Source: Amanita rubescens (lineage: Eukaryota > Basidiomycota > Agaricomycetes > Agaricales > Amanitaceae). From it: a stretch of 64,000 bases of DNA. The translations under genes were made by a program, and so were the position numbers. Of this stretch, positions 1 to 11,643 are shown one piece after another (positions within the stretch are counted from its first letter, which is position 1; every line of letters starts with the position of its first letter). The stretch covers positions 62,001 through 126,000 of the forward strand of contig WION01000131.1 of assembly GCA_015039365.1 (NCBI GenBank). The letters run 5' to 3'. The notes under the pieces are model-generated. The model was not told the DNA's origin and did no database searches. It saw only the letters and a program-made list of their open reading frames with translations.

Positions 1-54
1 AAGCCGGACGGCTAATCCTGGAGGACCTGTGATAAGGATATGTTTCTCAGACAT
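1..54 (-). CDS. 5' end of a P-loop NTPase-like gene (partial)
   Basis: Read on the minus strand, an ATG at 54 opens 18 codons beginning MSEKHILITGPPG. This resembles the first strand and the start of a Walker A loop in the NTPCR/THEP1 nucleoside-triphosphatase family, whose members begin with a short basic stretch and then LTGPPGVGKT. Here the expected GKT is not visible: the frame continues LAVRL to the window edge, so either the P-loop is altered or an intron begins there. The rest lies outside the window. It is listed because the start context and the ITGPPG match are hard to explain otherwise, but 18 residues cannot prove a family. Confidence 0.3.
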   Translation of the reverse strand, partial: MSEKHILITGPPGLAVRL

Positions 55-1676
55 CGTCGATAGGTGCGTTCCTGCTCAGTTTGAAGAAAGCCTTCCATCT
101 TATATGCGAGTCTGGCGACAGTGACCCGAGGCTCGACCTTATGGTTCACCGCGGTGAACCCTCGATCCTAGGCTCATGCGATGAACAAGGATCGATTCTT
201 GTTGTCAGAACGCGGGGTGAGAATGGTCTTGGTGTTTGGCCACAGTCACTGGAAAATCCACGTACGGATATATCGAGACCATATTTGACCGCTCCATAAC
301 CTTTCGCGCCGTCAGCGCGGATTCTTATTTGTCATTTTATCACCGCCAGCTAAGGCTAGAGAATGCATGATACCTGAGATCGCTGATCATATGCTCGACG
401 CGGGAGGGATGCCCCAGCTTTCTGCATCATGTCCACGGATCATACGCTCACCGGCCATATTGAAAGCATTTGCGGACCGCCGCTTGTCGAGACATGAATT
501 TCATATACGCTGTCCGATAGAAAGAGTTCCTGCTGATAAGTCGCTGAAGGGCGATGATCTTGTCAATTTTCGCCTTCCCTGTCAGGCAGAGATATCCGGC
601 GTGCCAATTCTTTGTCACGTAACTTGAACACGGCGAAATAGAGGTGGCGCATCTGACGAAACTACTTACTTTACCAGTGTGCAAAGCACAGAAACGTAGA
701 CACTCACGAGGGACAGCGGTGGGGGGTAGCTATGCCTACTTCTTGCGCCGAGTCATGTGGCTTTTCTCATCGTCCGCCCTCACCGTCGTAGGTTGATGGC
801 AGAAAAACATGGGCGTCGTGCGTTACCAACCCACTTGCTCCTCACAAAAATCCTTACCTACTCCAAGGAACGATTGAAGCGCGCTATGTGCTTGCCCACG
901 TCCAGAGGCACGTCCAGCACTCGGCGAGTAGTGGTGGACCGCTGGAGAAGGAGCAAACAAACCATGGGAAAGCAAATCGGCGCCAGTAAGGAAATGAATG
1001 GGGATAGAGTGTCTTTTAACTTATCGCAACTTTGGTGTGCCCTTTTTCAGTCGCCAACGGAAACAATTGCTCCAGACGCCAAGAAACGGGATATTCTGAT
1101 TCACAATGGCCACCCCCATATCATCGTTTGCGTGAAGTACCGAACTGACATCTCCTGCGGATTGGGCCAGCCCGCTGGGGTCCCACTTCCAATTCTGACG
1201 CGACGAGCCCCAACAAGCAACCTACGCCACGCATACAAGGTGATTTCCGATTAACACATCTCGAGCCTAGTCCGATGTTTATCCGATCTGCCCACTTTTG
1301 ACCGACGTTAGCCGGAGCATGTGGCTTGGGATCAATGATGAAATATGCTTGAGGTGGGCAAGATAATCCAGCCATCTGCATCGCTTGCGCGGATCAGCTA
1401 GAGAGGTAAAATAGAACTATCGGACAGCATACGATAGACTATGCCACCGATCGACTCCATGATCCATTCGATACAACTAATGAACAGGGGATTTACTATA
1501 GCGATGCTACATCAGAACTGCAAAACATCCATCAATACCAAAAATAAGGAAGAGTGGGAATGAAAACACTCACAGGATACAACCTGATACAACAGTATGA
1601 GATATTCGGGGAATAAATAGGGATAAAGTAGTCAGAACCCATTCATGCGTTCATGGATAACCACAACCGCCACATA
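55..1676. other. Intergenic, no supported gene
   Basis: Short open frames occur on both strands, the longest 165 codons at 757-1254 (+). None shows a recognisable motif, a convincing exon chain or biased composition. It holds the promoter side of the clipped NTPase-like gene and the 3' flank of BRF1. Confidence 0.5.
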
Positions 1677-4241
1677 TCAGATCTCTTGTTCGTAAGCATC
1701 TTCCCAGGCGTAATTCATTGGCTCATCCTTTTCGTCATCACTCTCGCCCTCCCCATCTTCATCATCGTACGCTCGTTTCCTAGCATCTGAAGCGGCACCT
1801 GTGGATACGGCAGAGACAACGCCAACGGTACCCTCCTCGACGATTAACTGCGGTTCCGTGTATCCTTTTCCATCTTCCATCTGTATTAGCTCCGTATCGT
1901 CCTTCTCGTCCATTCCAGTCGTCATCGTTTCAGCGAGTGATGGTAAACCACCGCTGTCGACAAAAAGCTCTTTCAAAGCATTATAGTTGATCCTCCGGCT
2001 GTATTTGAGATTCTTTTTGACAAGATTCTGGACAGATTCAGTGACGGTAGCTCCAGAGGGTGTTGTCGCGTCTCGAGGTTTGGCTGTCTTGCGACGCTGA
2101 AGATGATGATAAACAAGTGTAAACAGTTTGAAAAAAAAAGTTGCAGCTAACGGGATACGAACCTTCCTACTCTTGGCTGCTGTTGTTGCATCTTGCTGCT
2201 CTCCCTTGGCTAAAATTATCCGTTTAGCAAAAACTCCGTACTCAGGACCGGTACTCGGTTCGCTCCAGATTCTGAAGCGAACCTCGTTCCCAATTCCCGG
2301 TTTGAATAGATACCCACCAGCTAGAGCTTCCAAGTAATCCTTATTCAGCTCAACCCACACTCGCTCTTTGATCTTGGCTTCTTCTTCGTCCAGCAAGAAC
2401 TTGTCCAACTCCTCATCATTCAAACCTAACGTCCAATCTTCTTCTTCTTCTTCCTCTACCTGGCTCACGGCAGAAACGGGCCCGTTGAAAGCCCCATTGA
2501 TGAGGCTATATTGTTGCTCACGCCATGCTGATGCTCGTTTTCTTCTCTCCTCTTCTCGTTCTATCCTTCGCTGCCGTTCCTGCTCTTCTTGTTCTTCTAG
2601 AACGGCGCGCACCTGCGCTGCCCTCCCTTCGCCGAGATACTTGCTGACTTCTTCGACAATCACGTTTTCCATCGTCGTATCAACATAGTCCGAGGTTTGT
2701 TGGGGACCGTCAGGTTCACCGAGTTCGATATTAATGTCAAGAGAGGCATGGAGGCTTTCCGACCGTAAGCTTTCTGTGTACTGTTGGGGTGCTGTTCGAT
2801 ATTGCACAGATTGCTGCAATAGAGCGGGATCGATGTGACTGTTAACCTCTTCGTCTGGATCGGGTGCAAAGAGTGGCATATGGTTCACACCCGCAGGCAT
2901 TGACTCCATCGTCCCCGCCAAGATCCCTTGATGAAGTAGAGCTGGATCAAATAAGGGTTGTGGTGGTGGATGTGGCGTGCTTTCAACTTCTTCCGTTTCC
3001 TCGTCGCTATCTATTCGTTTCCTCTTCCTCTTCTTCTTTGGAGTAGTTTTATCCTTCATCTTCATCCTCCTACCGCCCTCTCCTCCGTTCTCCGTGGATT
3101 CTTGTTGAGATTCCTCAGCCGCCCTCTTCTCTGCTTCCTCTTTCTCCCGACCTTTGGTAAATGCCGGTGGATCCATTTCCTCGTCCAACCAAACTCGCCG
3201 GAAATCGGCAAGAGTTAGCTGACCGCTTGGAGTCTTTCTAAATTCATCCAAGCGCTTTTTCAGGGTCGTATCTGCGATCTTCACGACCTGAACGATCTCC
3301 TCTACGCTTCGTCTGAAATTATTCATCCGAGCAGCCAAAAGGAGAGCTGCGCCGCATATTCCGGCAGGTCTCCTTCCTCTGGACATCCAGTCCCTGTCGA
3401 AGCGGGAGACTAATCGTACTGCATCCGTGGCCACTCTGTTGGTTTCCTCCCCGAATTCAAGCAGTGCGGCGAAGCGGGAGATGTAATGGGAAGGGTCCAC
3501 CAGTGGGAGGCGGAGGTTTAGAGTCTGAACCAACTGGAGATAAGTGTGTCCCAGTTCGAATACGTTGACCTGCCGAGAATTAGTTAATATCACTTTAAGC
3601 GATATATATATGCGCACCTGCAGAAGATCCGAAAAGTCTATTAGCATGTAATTCCATGTCTCCTTCTGTCTGCATGCAACATAAAGGCACACAGCCACAA
3701 CATTGAGACTCTTTCGACCTTTTGTAAATTTATGCTCGACGGCTAGCGTGTAAAGGCGGGTAGCGGCTAAACATATTTGTTCTGATAGGCGAAGGATATT
3801 GGCGATGCTTTGAATTTTCTTATTGGCTAAAGCAAAGAATATAAGAAGAAAAAAACAGAGTATATGCGGCAAATGTTGACCGTACCGTTCGCAATAGTTT
3901 GTTCCCTCGATTCGTGATTCGCTCGATGACCAAGAGGACCAGTCAGATGCGCGCGTGCTAAAAATGTATCGAGTGAGTATGCGGTTCGCGTAGAATTGAA
4001 TGACATACTGGATCCTTGTGCTACAAACGATCCCTGGACAACGGCTGCGCCTGCCGATGTCTCATCGAACCCAAGCTCGCTAACGATTGTGTTTTCTTCG
4101 ACAACTGTCCCACATGACACGCAAAATCCGTTACCCGCCGCATGGTCGTATTCAATCACGGTCCCTCCGCAATCTGAGCATATAGACTGAATTGGTCAGT
4201 CGAAACCACACAATTTCGTTCCAAGGAGATATTCTCACCAT
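1677..4241 (-). CDS. BRF1: Transcription factor IIIB subunit BRF1
   Basis: TFIIB-related subunit of TFIIIB, which recruits RNA polymerase III to tRNA, 5S and other small RNA genes. The N-terminus has a zinc ribbon with CxxC pairs (CSDC and CVSC) in the first 26 residues, followed by GTVVEENTIVSEL. Two cyclin folds follow (LYTLAVEHKFTKGRKS, then MLIDFSDLLQ joined to VNVFELG), then DTTLKKRLDEF, and later an acidic and Lys-rich tail with the Brf1 TBP-binding region around VWVELNKDYLEAL and the RINYNALKELF block. I place the start codon at 4239-4241, cut straight off by a 52-nt intron (4187-4238). Other introns are 3827-3885, 3570-3617 (in frame, 48 nt) and 2097-2162 (in frame, 66 nt). The stop is at 1677-1679. 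Family assignment is firm; the one-codon first exon is inference from the splice signals and the match of the following residues. Confidence 0.93.
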
Positions 4242-4794
4242 ATTTGATGTTCTTGAAGGCTATCAGGGTCAGTTTCAGCAGTCAGGCTGCATCACAATGT
4301 GCCTCAGAAGCGAAAAGATTGGCAGGTCTGATAGCTGAGTCACGGAGTTACGTAACTGTCACTGTCACTGTCATCGACCGTATGTCGCCATCGTAGGGTC
4401 AGAAACTCAGAACTCATGACCGGTCTTATCCGGTGATATATTCAATAGTCTGAAGATCTGATCATTCATCTGACCACACCAATCTGGCTGTCTATGACCT
4501 AATTTGGTCGTGGGTTCTGTCAGCTCAAGCGCTTGCTATGCACGTTCCTGATAAACTCAAATTTGCCCTTGAATACGACCCATGCTAGTTGAAAAGAGGC
4601 TTTCGTAGCGAGACTATCTGCAAATCCTTTGTCACACCCAGTCCCGAGTAGACTTAAAAGCCACCGACCCGCGGTTCTCCCACCCCACTATCGCTAGCAA
4701 CCACTCCCTGCTTTCACTCAGGTACGATTTCACCATCTCCCACATTTTGCACGGTCTGATAAGCAAAATAGCACATCGTCTTGGATAGAGGACA
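4242..4794. promoter_or_regulatory. Divergent intergenic region between BRF1 and F-box gene
   Basis: About 550 bases between two genes transcribed away from each other, so both promoters must lie here. It carries a short repeated ctgtcact pattern near 4357-4372. No canonical TATA box is obvious and I see no third gene. Confidence 0.35.
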
Positions 4795-5985
4795 ATGGAA
4801 ATGATACCATTGGAGATCATCGATCTTTTCTTTAGATTTCTACACCTCGACCGTGACAAACGGACATTGGGCACATGCAGTCTAGTCTGCGCAGCCTGGC
4901 TCCCTTTTGCTCGTTATCGCCTTTTATCGGACGTAACGGTGAAGTTTTCAACCCACGAACGTGACGACGTCATCGAGGACCTCCTTTCATCACCTCTTTG
5001 CACCATCGCTCCCTATATTTGCAATCTACACATCCAAGGTTCATGCCCAGCCCTCTCACCACTATCGATACGAAGTTCCACAGCTGCCATCCGCAGTTTA
5101 CCGAACATCCGAAATGTAACACTTCAGGATATAACATGGCCGTTGATGCCCGTGGAGTTGAAGACCGCTATCGCGTCATTCGATCTCACCTCACTCAGCT
5201 TCTCGTTTGTATTTTTTGCAACGTCACAAGAGCTATATCAGTTGCTCTCCGCATTTCCCACACTCACTGTCTTATCCCTTGGTTATGGCGTCCGGTGGTT
5301 GGGACCCAGTCCGGACACGCATCCATCAAAGCCGCTAAAAAGCGTGCGCAGGCTGTCGCTCGACACGTCAAAAGCCCCGTTGATGTCGTTCCTGCTTCAA
5401 CTCACTGCCCCTGCGTCAATTGATGCCCTCGAGATGCGATTCGTTTCAATAACGCAAAAAATGATGGTGGACGAATTCCTAAACCGCACAACGCTGAAAC
5501 ACTTGACACTCGACTTTGGTAAAATTGGACAAGGTAGGCAGACCGTTCGAAGGAAGCGCCACTTATGTTGATTTCGCAACTCAGGTCCGGGAACGATTCA
5601 TTTTGATCTCGGCTCACACCCCGAACTCCGCTCCCTGACATTAGAAGGTCTAGTCCTGTCGCGCAGTTATTATACAAGTCCGGAAGCGAATTGGGGAGCG
5701 TGCATGACTTTGCTTTCTAGCATCAAATCCCGGAGCATGGAGTCGTTGACAATATGCTTGTCGAAACTCCACTCCGTAGCGGACGTTGACTGGGCTGCGT
5801 TTGACAACGTGTTGGAAGGAGAAGTGTTCAAGAACTTGAAGACGGTGTCTTTGAAGTGCTATATATTAACTGATCCAGATTCCCAGCACTTTCCCCATTC
5901 CGACGCAATTCGTGCTCATCTTCCCAAGGCACACGCTCGTGATCTCCTGGACTTTGAATATATACCAAGCAATCTGTATTTGTAA
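4795..5985 (+). CDS. F-box protein
   Basis: Likely substrate receptor of an SCF-type ubiquitin ligase. The first 45 residues form an F-box: a hydrophobic start (MEMIPLEIIDLFFRFL), then TCSLVCAAWLPFARYRLL, the usual basidiomycete pattern. The rest is a leucine-rich, LRR-like region without clear catalytic residues. One intron, 5534-5584 (51 nt, GT-AG), joins GKIGQ to a second exon that runs PGTIHFDLGSHPELRSLTLEGL and ends ...PSNLYL at 5985. Without the intron the frame stops at 5571. F-box proteins of this kind are strongly expanded in Agaricomycetes, and the substrate cannot be predicted. Confidence 0.85.
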
Positions 5986-6101
5986 ACTGTATAGTTTGTG
6001 TAGTATCAGTAGTGTACCATAGCAAATAACATTGTATCATATATGTACATAACGCATAATTGTAATTCGACGGGCCCTACCCTGCACTCTCAGCTCGTAC
6101 C

Positions 6102-6660
6102 ATGGACAACGCGGAATTTCATGCAGCGGTGACGCTTCTCAGTCCCAAGATACGCTCCACATTTGGCCCATTTCATTCGTTTACCAGGTCTACGATACTG
6201 TCAGATTGATACCAGAACGCCGAGTGACTACATATGGCACGCCACAAACTGCTTTACTGCGTGTCAACCACGACTGAATACACGAACGAATTAGGTCATA
6301 TAGCGAAGCTCATCGGGATGCCAAACTATGCCCGACTCGTCGGACAAGGTAGGTGCACACATTCTGTAAGGTAGATGTTGACAACAAGTGGTATTCGAAG
6401 CCCTCAAGTTCTTGTCACCGGAAACGAACCCACCTGTGCCGTGGCACAGAGTCATCAACTCGGCCGGAGCTATCTCTTCAAGAGGACCTGGGACTGATGG
6501 GGCACAGCGTCAGCGAGAGGTATTAGAAGCGGAAGGCGTCCAGGTGACCACGGGAAGGACGGGAGAGTCGAGAGTTGATCTTGGCAGGTGGGGTTGGTTC
6601 CCGCAACCTAATGAGATCATCGAACAGCATGGTTCCGAAGATGACGTTGCTCAGCCTTGA
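6102..6660 (+). CDS. atl1: Alkyltransferase-like protein (ATL), DNA damage recognition
   Basis: Homologue of the O6-alkylguanine alkyltransferase-like proteins, such as fission yeast Atl1. These bind alkylated guanine, flip it out and pass the lesion to nucleotide excision repair. Four exons (6102-6128, 6188-6236, 6295-6348, 6389-6660) give about 133 residues: an N-terminus of MDNAEFHAA, then YDTVRLIPERRVTTYG, HIAKLIGMPNYARLVGQ, and the active-site segment PWHRVINSAGAISSRG. True methyltransferases have PCHR there; Trp in place of the acceptor Cys is the ATL hallmark. The helix-turn-helix and the Arg of the YAR motif are kept. The intron at 6237-6294 appears to use a GC donor, and the last intron is only 40 nt. 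No methyl transfer is expected. The start is chosen because exon 1 matches the short N-terminus of the family. Confidence 0.85.
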
Positions 6661-7307
6661 AATGAAATGCAGCTGATTTTGCAGACGACAAGATTGCATG
6701 ACACGTTGATGATCGAGAACATCTTGACCCACTGCGCTATCTAGGTTTTAGACAACTAGTGCCCCGCATGATCCAACCGCGCAAAATTGAACGATTCGGT
6801 GCGAGACCGCATGTACGCGGGTGCGTCCAACCTCGTGCGTCCAACCTCATGCGCCTAACCTTCCCAAGCTCAGTACTGGAAATCCACACGAAAGACTCCA
6901 ACCTAACGCGGCACAACCTTCGACTGTCGGAGTGTGGATTAGTTTGTCCTGATGAGGTGAGTGCTAGCGACACGAGCAATATGAATGGTGGTTCTTTAAT
7001 GTCTTGTAGAAACGGTTAGAGATTCGCATCCCCGCAACCTGAAAGGTGAAGGGTTTTACGGCGCAGCAACCGTTCAGGGGAGATCATTGAGCACGTGATC
7101 ACCTTGTGATGCTGCTGCCACTGCGCACGGACCTACATTTGCATGTAAATCATGTGATGTGCGATACACATTTTCTCGTACAATGCCACGCGTACCCACT
7201 CTCGTCTGACGAGATGGTCAGCTACATTTTTAAGCACGATATCGACGTCCCTGGGATCTCTTTTTCAAATAAACCTTTGATCTTTTCTTTCAACCGAGTA
7301 TCCAAGC
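6661..7307. other. Intergenic, no supported gene
   Basis: Contains the 3' flank of the ATL gene and the 5' flank of the next gene. A short direct repeat of gtgcgtccaacctc lies near 6820-6850. Open frames at 6737-7019 on both strands look like chance readings of the same DNA. Confidence 0.4.
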
Positions 7308-8674
7308 ATGAATGCCACTCGTTTCGTATGCTATTCAAACGAGCTTGAATATTGGGACGACGATAACCATCCATGGTAAGCCCATTGGCACGTCATTCCG
7401 TTCGTCTGCTTCTTTTCTCTGTCAGCCGTCGGACTGTGATGTTAATTTTGGACTCAATTAGAACTATAATCTCATCAGCGACGACACCCGAGTCAAGGAC
7501 GTGTTTATGCTTAAAGCCCCCACTGACGCCCCGAGGGATCTTATGTACTTGTGGGACTATCAACTAACCATCCTGAACTCCATTCGCGTTGATGATGAAC
7601 AACTGGAGCTGGAAAACAATCAGGTGCTTTAGACTTTTGATGTCCTTTCTACCGCTTACGCATCCTCTTCAGAACGTTGAGGCGGTGGAATGGTTACGCC
7701 CTTCAAATCTCGAAAAGGCATCGGATTTGATGTGTGTCTACATGGGTCCCAAATATGTTGTACTGTCTTCCTCTTCCACGTCATCTGGCTCGAAGAGAGG
7801 ATCGCGAAACGTAAAGCAACCAAGAATTATGGTGTCTGCCCCTGCTGTGATCGATTCAACCCAGGTTGTCGCCGTGCCCGTCACGACACCTACGGGATCG
7901 GCAATTAAATCAAATGCTCTCTATGATCCTCGCTTTCTTTCCGATTACGGTGGTGCTCTGTTCAACCATACCTTGGCTAAACTAGTCCAAAGGCATATTG
8001 TCGACGAAGAAGGAAAACTTACGCCGCCGTGGCTTGAATACGATAAACTGCGAACAGGCACGGTTGTCCTCATGAGAATATCTTTACGTACATATTCAAT
8101 TACTGCAAGTTATTCACAGAAAAAGGTATGTATGTTTCCTTTCTCTTCTCCCCACGATGTTCATGCCAGTCAGTTTTATCAGATTTACGCGGACAGGATT
8201 AAAGTACTCATGCCTTCATATGAGCCCATTGACACCCGTTCAATACGTCTTTCTATCGATGACTACACAAGGAACGAGGAGGGGCAAAAATCCGACAGTG
8301 ACGACGACTCTTGAAACATTCGACAATGGACCCCCTGTAGATGAGCAGCAGCGGATTTCCGAGGCAATATCTTTTCTCCGTCTTGTTCACATTCGTAAGC
8401 TCATGCTTGGTCTGAAAGTCATCCACAACTGCATCCTCGAGTAACGCTTCACCTACCACACCTCCATTCTCGAATAGTAGCCATCCCGAGATTGCCTCTC
8501 CTGTGGAACAACAGGGTCATGAAGAGGCTTCATCTGCAAGTGGCCTTGTATCTTTTACGACGCCAAGTACCTCAGTTCGGCCATCCGTTAACTCCTCTGT
8601 GAAACAAGCCAAGACATCGGGGAAGAAAAGTGCCAACAAACGTCAAGTCGTCGATGACATGAACCTGGATTAAA
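7308..8674 (+). CDS. Hypothetical protein, multi-exon, unknown function
   Basis: A chain of protein-like segments on the plus strand: ATRFVCYSNELEYWDDDNHPW (7308-7375); YNLISDDTRVKDVFMLKAP and DLMYLWDYQLTILNSIRVDDE (7462-7623); an intron at 7624-7672; NVEAVEWLRPSNLEKASD to SITASYSQKK with an in-frame intron at 8126-8182; then IYADRIKVLMPSYEP. A Ser/Thr-rich basic tail (about 8419-8674) ends KRQVVDDMNLD. I do not recognise a family. The joins are not all clean: the donor at 7376 and acceptor at 7461 leave a stop at the junction, and the tail lies in another frame than the exon ending at 8314. There may be an unseen intron, a frameshift, or a decayed copy. Confidence 0.4.
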
Positions 8675-9001
8675 CTTTCCTCTTTTTTTCTTCTTCTTTC
8701 TTTCACTTACAGTCTATGTAACCACTAAACGAAAAAGAAAAGAAAAAATCAATAACATGCGGTGCGCAGGCACGATGGAAAACGAGAAACAACTTTTAAA
8801 CATACTATTTTCTACATGTGTATTTTCAATCGGTCTTAATGGACAAATGGCTCTATGCTTCATCACAGGACTCCTTGTTGCGGGTTTTGCCGCGCAGGCG
8901 GGCGTAAGGGTTAATTTCGCAAAAAAGGGGAGCGTAACGATTGGTATGGCACGGGTTCGTGAGAAAGGTCACATGATGATTTATTTTAGGAAGCAGAAAC
9001 T
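8675..9001. other. Intergenic, AT-rich 3' flank
   Basis: Starts with a T-rich and then A-rich tract (about 8677-8755) that looks like a transcript end. An 83-codon open frame at 8757-9008 has no recognisable feature. Confidence 0.4.
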
Positions 9002-11137
9002 ATGGTGACCTTCCCCGAGTCCCTCGGCCGCGGGACGACTCTCGGAAGCCTCTGCGATGCCTTCATCGCCTGCGTCTTCACCGTTCTCCACATTTTGCAT
9101 GTATGCTTCTCGACGGTAAATGATATATTGTTTTGCTCCCATTTGGTGCTAATATAACGCTTCAAGTTAAATATTAAATATCGGGAGCTCGCGCACAAAA
9201 AGTTAAAAGGACGGCGTGGGAGGTGAATGTCACCAGCGACACACCTCGGTCCTCATGTATGCTTCATGCCCTTGACGCTCATGCCAAATTCCACCTCTAC
9301 AACCTCTGACGACCTGAGCACCCAGTTCATTACCTTCGGAAACAGCCTCATTCCAATCGGCGCGTTGACGACTCTCATCGGGTCTGACATCGCCGAGACG
9401 CTCACGCTGGGAGGGAGAGGGCCAGCTGGTTTGGTCTGGTGCATCGCCAGTGTGTTCGGAGCCCCTTCTATCATCAAGGCTTGCATCAGCGGGGCATGTC
9501 CCGGGTGGCTCAGATCGCTGCTGGGGTTGAGGAGCATCGCTTCCGATAGAGCGGTCGGGCTGGATTTAAAACTCGGGCGCAAATCCCGCTGGGCAATCAA
9601 AGTCCGGCACACTTTCTACGACGAACCATTGGGCGTATCTTGCGATGCAAAGGCTTTGCGGGTAGACTTTCTTTCTATCTTGTGGAGTTGCGAATGAATT
9701 ATTTATTTACAGAAGGCACACAATGAACCCTTGTCGAGGAACCACCCCTCATGTACAGACGTCTATGCCTTTGACCGTTCGACCATGCGCATGGTTGAAG
9801 GGCTTCAGAAAACTCTTCCTGGTGATCCGCTCACCGTCTACGCAGCTGCTCCACACGGGCCAGGCCCACACCTAATGTATCGCGTCCTGCACCACCGTCC
9901 AGTCGTTGGCACTCGCATTGTCACTGCTTAAGTGCAGTAGAACTGCATTACTACTGGACTAACGGCGCACATCACCTGACGCTCATTTCTACAATCCATT
10001 TCAGTGTTCTTCTTCGTCTCTGGGTGGATCCTTGCCTTTCGAGAACTGTTTCTTGCACGGAGGCTCACTGATATCGGGAACCTCGACACTATCATCGGCG
10101 TATTGCCCACATGGAAGAAGGCTGGCGGGGAGAAGAAGGTCGTCCTTGGTCTCCTTGCTGACCCAAGGACCTCGATCTGGTGGAGGCTCGTGTGGTCTAT
10201 CGGCGGGCTTCTGCATATCGTCTCGCTCATCCTCACCTACTTCATCTTGAGCAAGATGACTCCGGCATTCACACTCGCAGTGGGCAGGATTTCAGGTGAC
10301 TTGGCTTGGCTGTCGCATCCTCACATACTACTTCACCGAGCGCATGGAGCCGATGGCCAATCTCATGATAGTACGCCACCGGTGGCAAGATCTCGATGTT
10401 TTGATGAAGACCCGCAGTCTTGAACCTCACTCTTGCTGCTGCGCAGTACCAGGCCCTCATCCACCCGCGCAGCATAGAGACGTACGTGGACGACTCCTTC
10501 TCCCCACATCACATCATGAACCTGCTCCGTAAGCCTCAGAGGCTGCGAATGTCGTGCAAGCTCTCGCGCGATTTCGACCTGAACAGATCGAAATCAATCG
10601 AAATCGAGATCACTGCCGTGATCGGCGACACCGTGCTTTCGAGCGCCATGTGGATGGTTGGCTCGGACGTGTCCCCGATGGATATGTATGACACCTGCCT
10701 CGTTTTCCTTTCCTTTCCACCACCATCACCATTGCCATCTTCACCGTCCTTCGGGCCCCCCGCCTGCACAATCCACATTCGCCATACCTGCTGCTCGCGT
10801 AGCACATAACGTCGACGAGATTAACCCACCCGACTCAGAGAACCGCATCCCCGTCTTCGTGCCACGCGGCACCGGTAGAGACTCCGAGTACAGTCAAACC
10901 TGGTTGTACTGGATTCCCTGCGGCACCAATCGGTGGCTGCAGATCCGAAGCAAGGTCATGACAGTGTTGGGGCGCTGCACGGCGGAGGTGCTGGACGACG
11001 GACAGCTATCTGCAATACTCGAAGCTGGGAACTTGAATATCAGTTTAACACATGTGAAGGAGGTCAAGGAGACTGTCAAGCTCTCTCGTGTTGGGGTCGA
11101 AGCTCTGTCCAACCTATTACCTAGTAAGGATGAATAA
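9002..11137 (+). CDS. Predicted multi-pass membrane protein, unknown function
   Basis: Several hydrophobic, protein-like blocks in the same order and strand suggest one gene. These are MVTFPESLGRGTTLGSLCDAF (from 9002); a segment with FGNSLIPIGALTTLIGSDIAE and GLVWCIASVFGAP (9330-9661); after an intron at 9662-9712, KAHNEPLSRNHPSC to VVGTRIVTA; after 10004, FFFVSGWILAFRELFLAR and SIGGLLHIVSLILTYFIL; and a soluble C-terminal part ending LSNLLPSKDE at 11135. Helices near 10010, 10200 and 9340-9480 predict membrane insertion. I cannot join every exon cleanly (notably 9100-9240 and 9930-10004), so the model may hold unseen introns or frame damage. No enzyme motif is visible. Confidence 0.45.
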
Positions 11138-11643
11138 CTAGTTATATATTCATACATACATAAGAATTGGAGAAGCATATGAATGAATGTATACCTGGCG
11201 AGAGTCGAGACATTGATACCAACTTGGATACAAAACATATGTATGAACCATGTTTCCCTTTTCATAGGATGTATTCTACCCCTGTTCCAGGCGAAATCAC
11301 GTCGACAGTCACTAGTCATAAGAGGGTCGTCACGATATAAAAGGTCTACTAGATTACTAGTAATTACTAATTGACTAATCGACTAAATGTTGAATGCGTT
11401 TCCATACCTTGGATGACAGATGTTGACGTTGCTGCCCGCGCAATGCGATGTGCTACGTAAAGGACGTGTATAGTGAGTCGGACTGTGACATTAGTAAAGC
11501 AAAGCAACATTTACTCGACACGCTGCCTATCACACTTATATATCAGATCAATTGCTAACGAACAGAAACAATGGAATTTCTAGAAGTACAAAAAAGCGAC
11601 GGGTCCAATTCAACGCTCGTCATCCCAAGTACCTCATTTCCAC
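11138..11643. other. Convergent 3' intergenic region
   Basis: Lies between the 3' ends of the membrane-protein gene and the beta-trefoil gene. It is AT-rich with ctagta-type repeats at about 11340-11390 and has no supportable coding sequence. Confidence 0.4.

Noticed and set aside
757..1254. 165-codon plus-strand frame
   Set aside because: No domain, no bias, no splice partners; probably chance.
2368..3218. Plus-strand open frames rich in Ser and Phe opposite BRF1
   Set aside because: They are antisense readings of the acidic and Lys/Glu-rich BRF1 exons; composition is explained by the real gene.
7308..8674. Transposase or retroelement remnant
   Set aside because: No integrase, reverse transcriptase or DDE-type motif and no terminal repeats were seen around it.
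9253..9612. Minus-strand frame of 119 codons
   Set aside because: Shadow of the hydrophobic plus-strand exon; no start context or domain.
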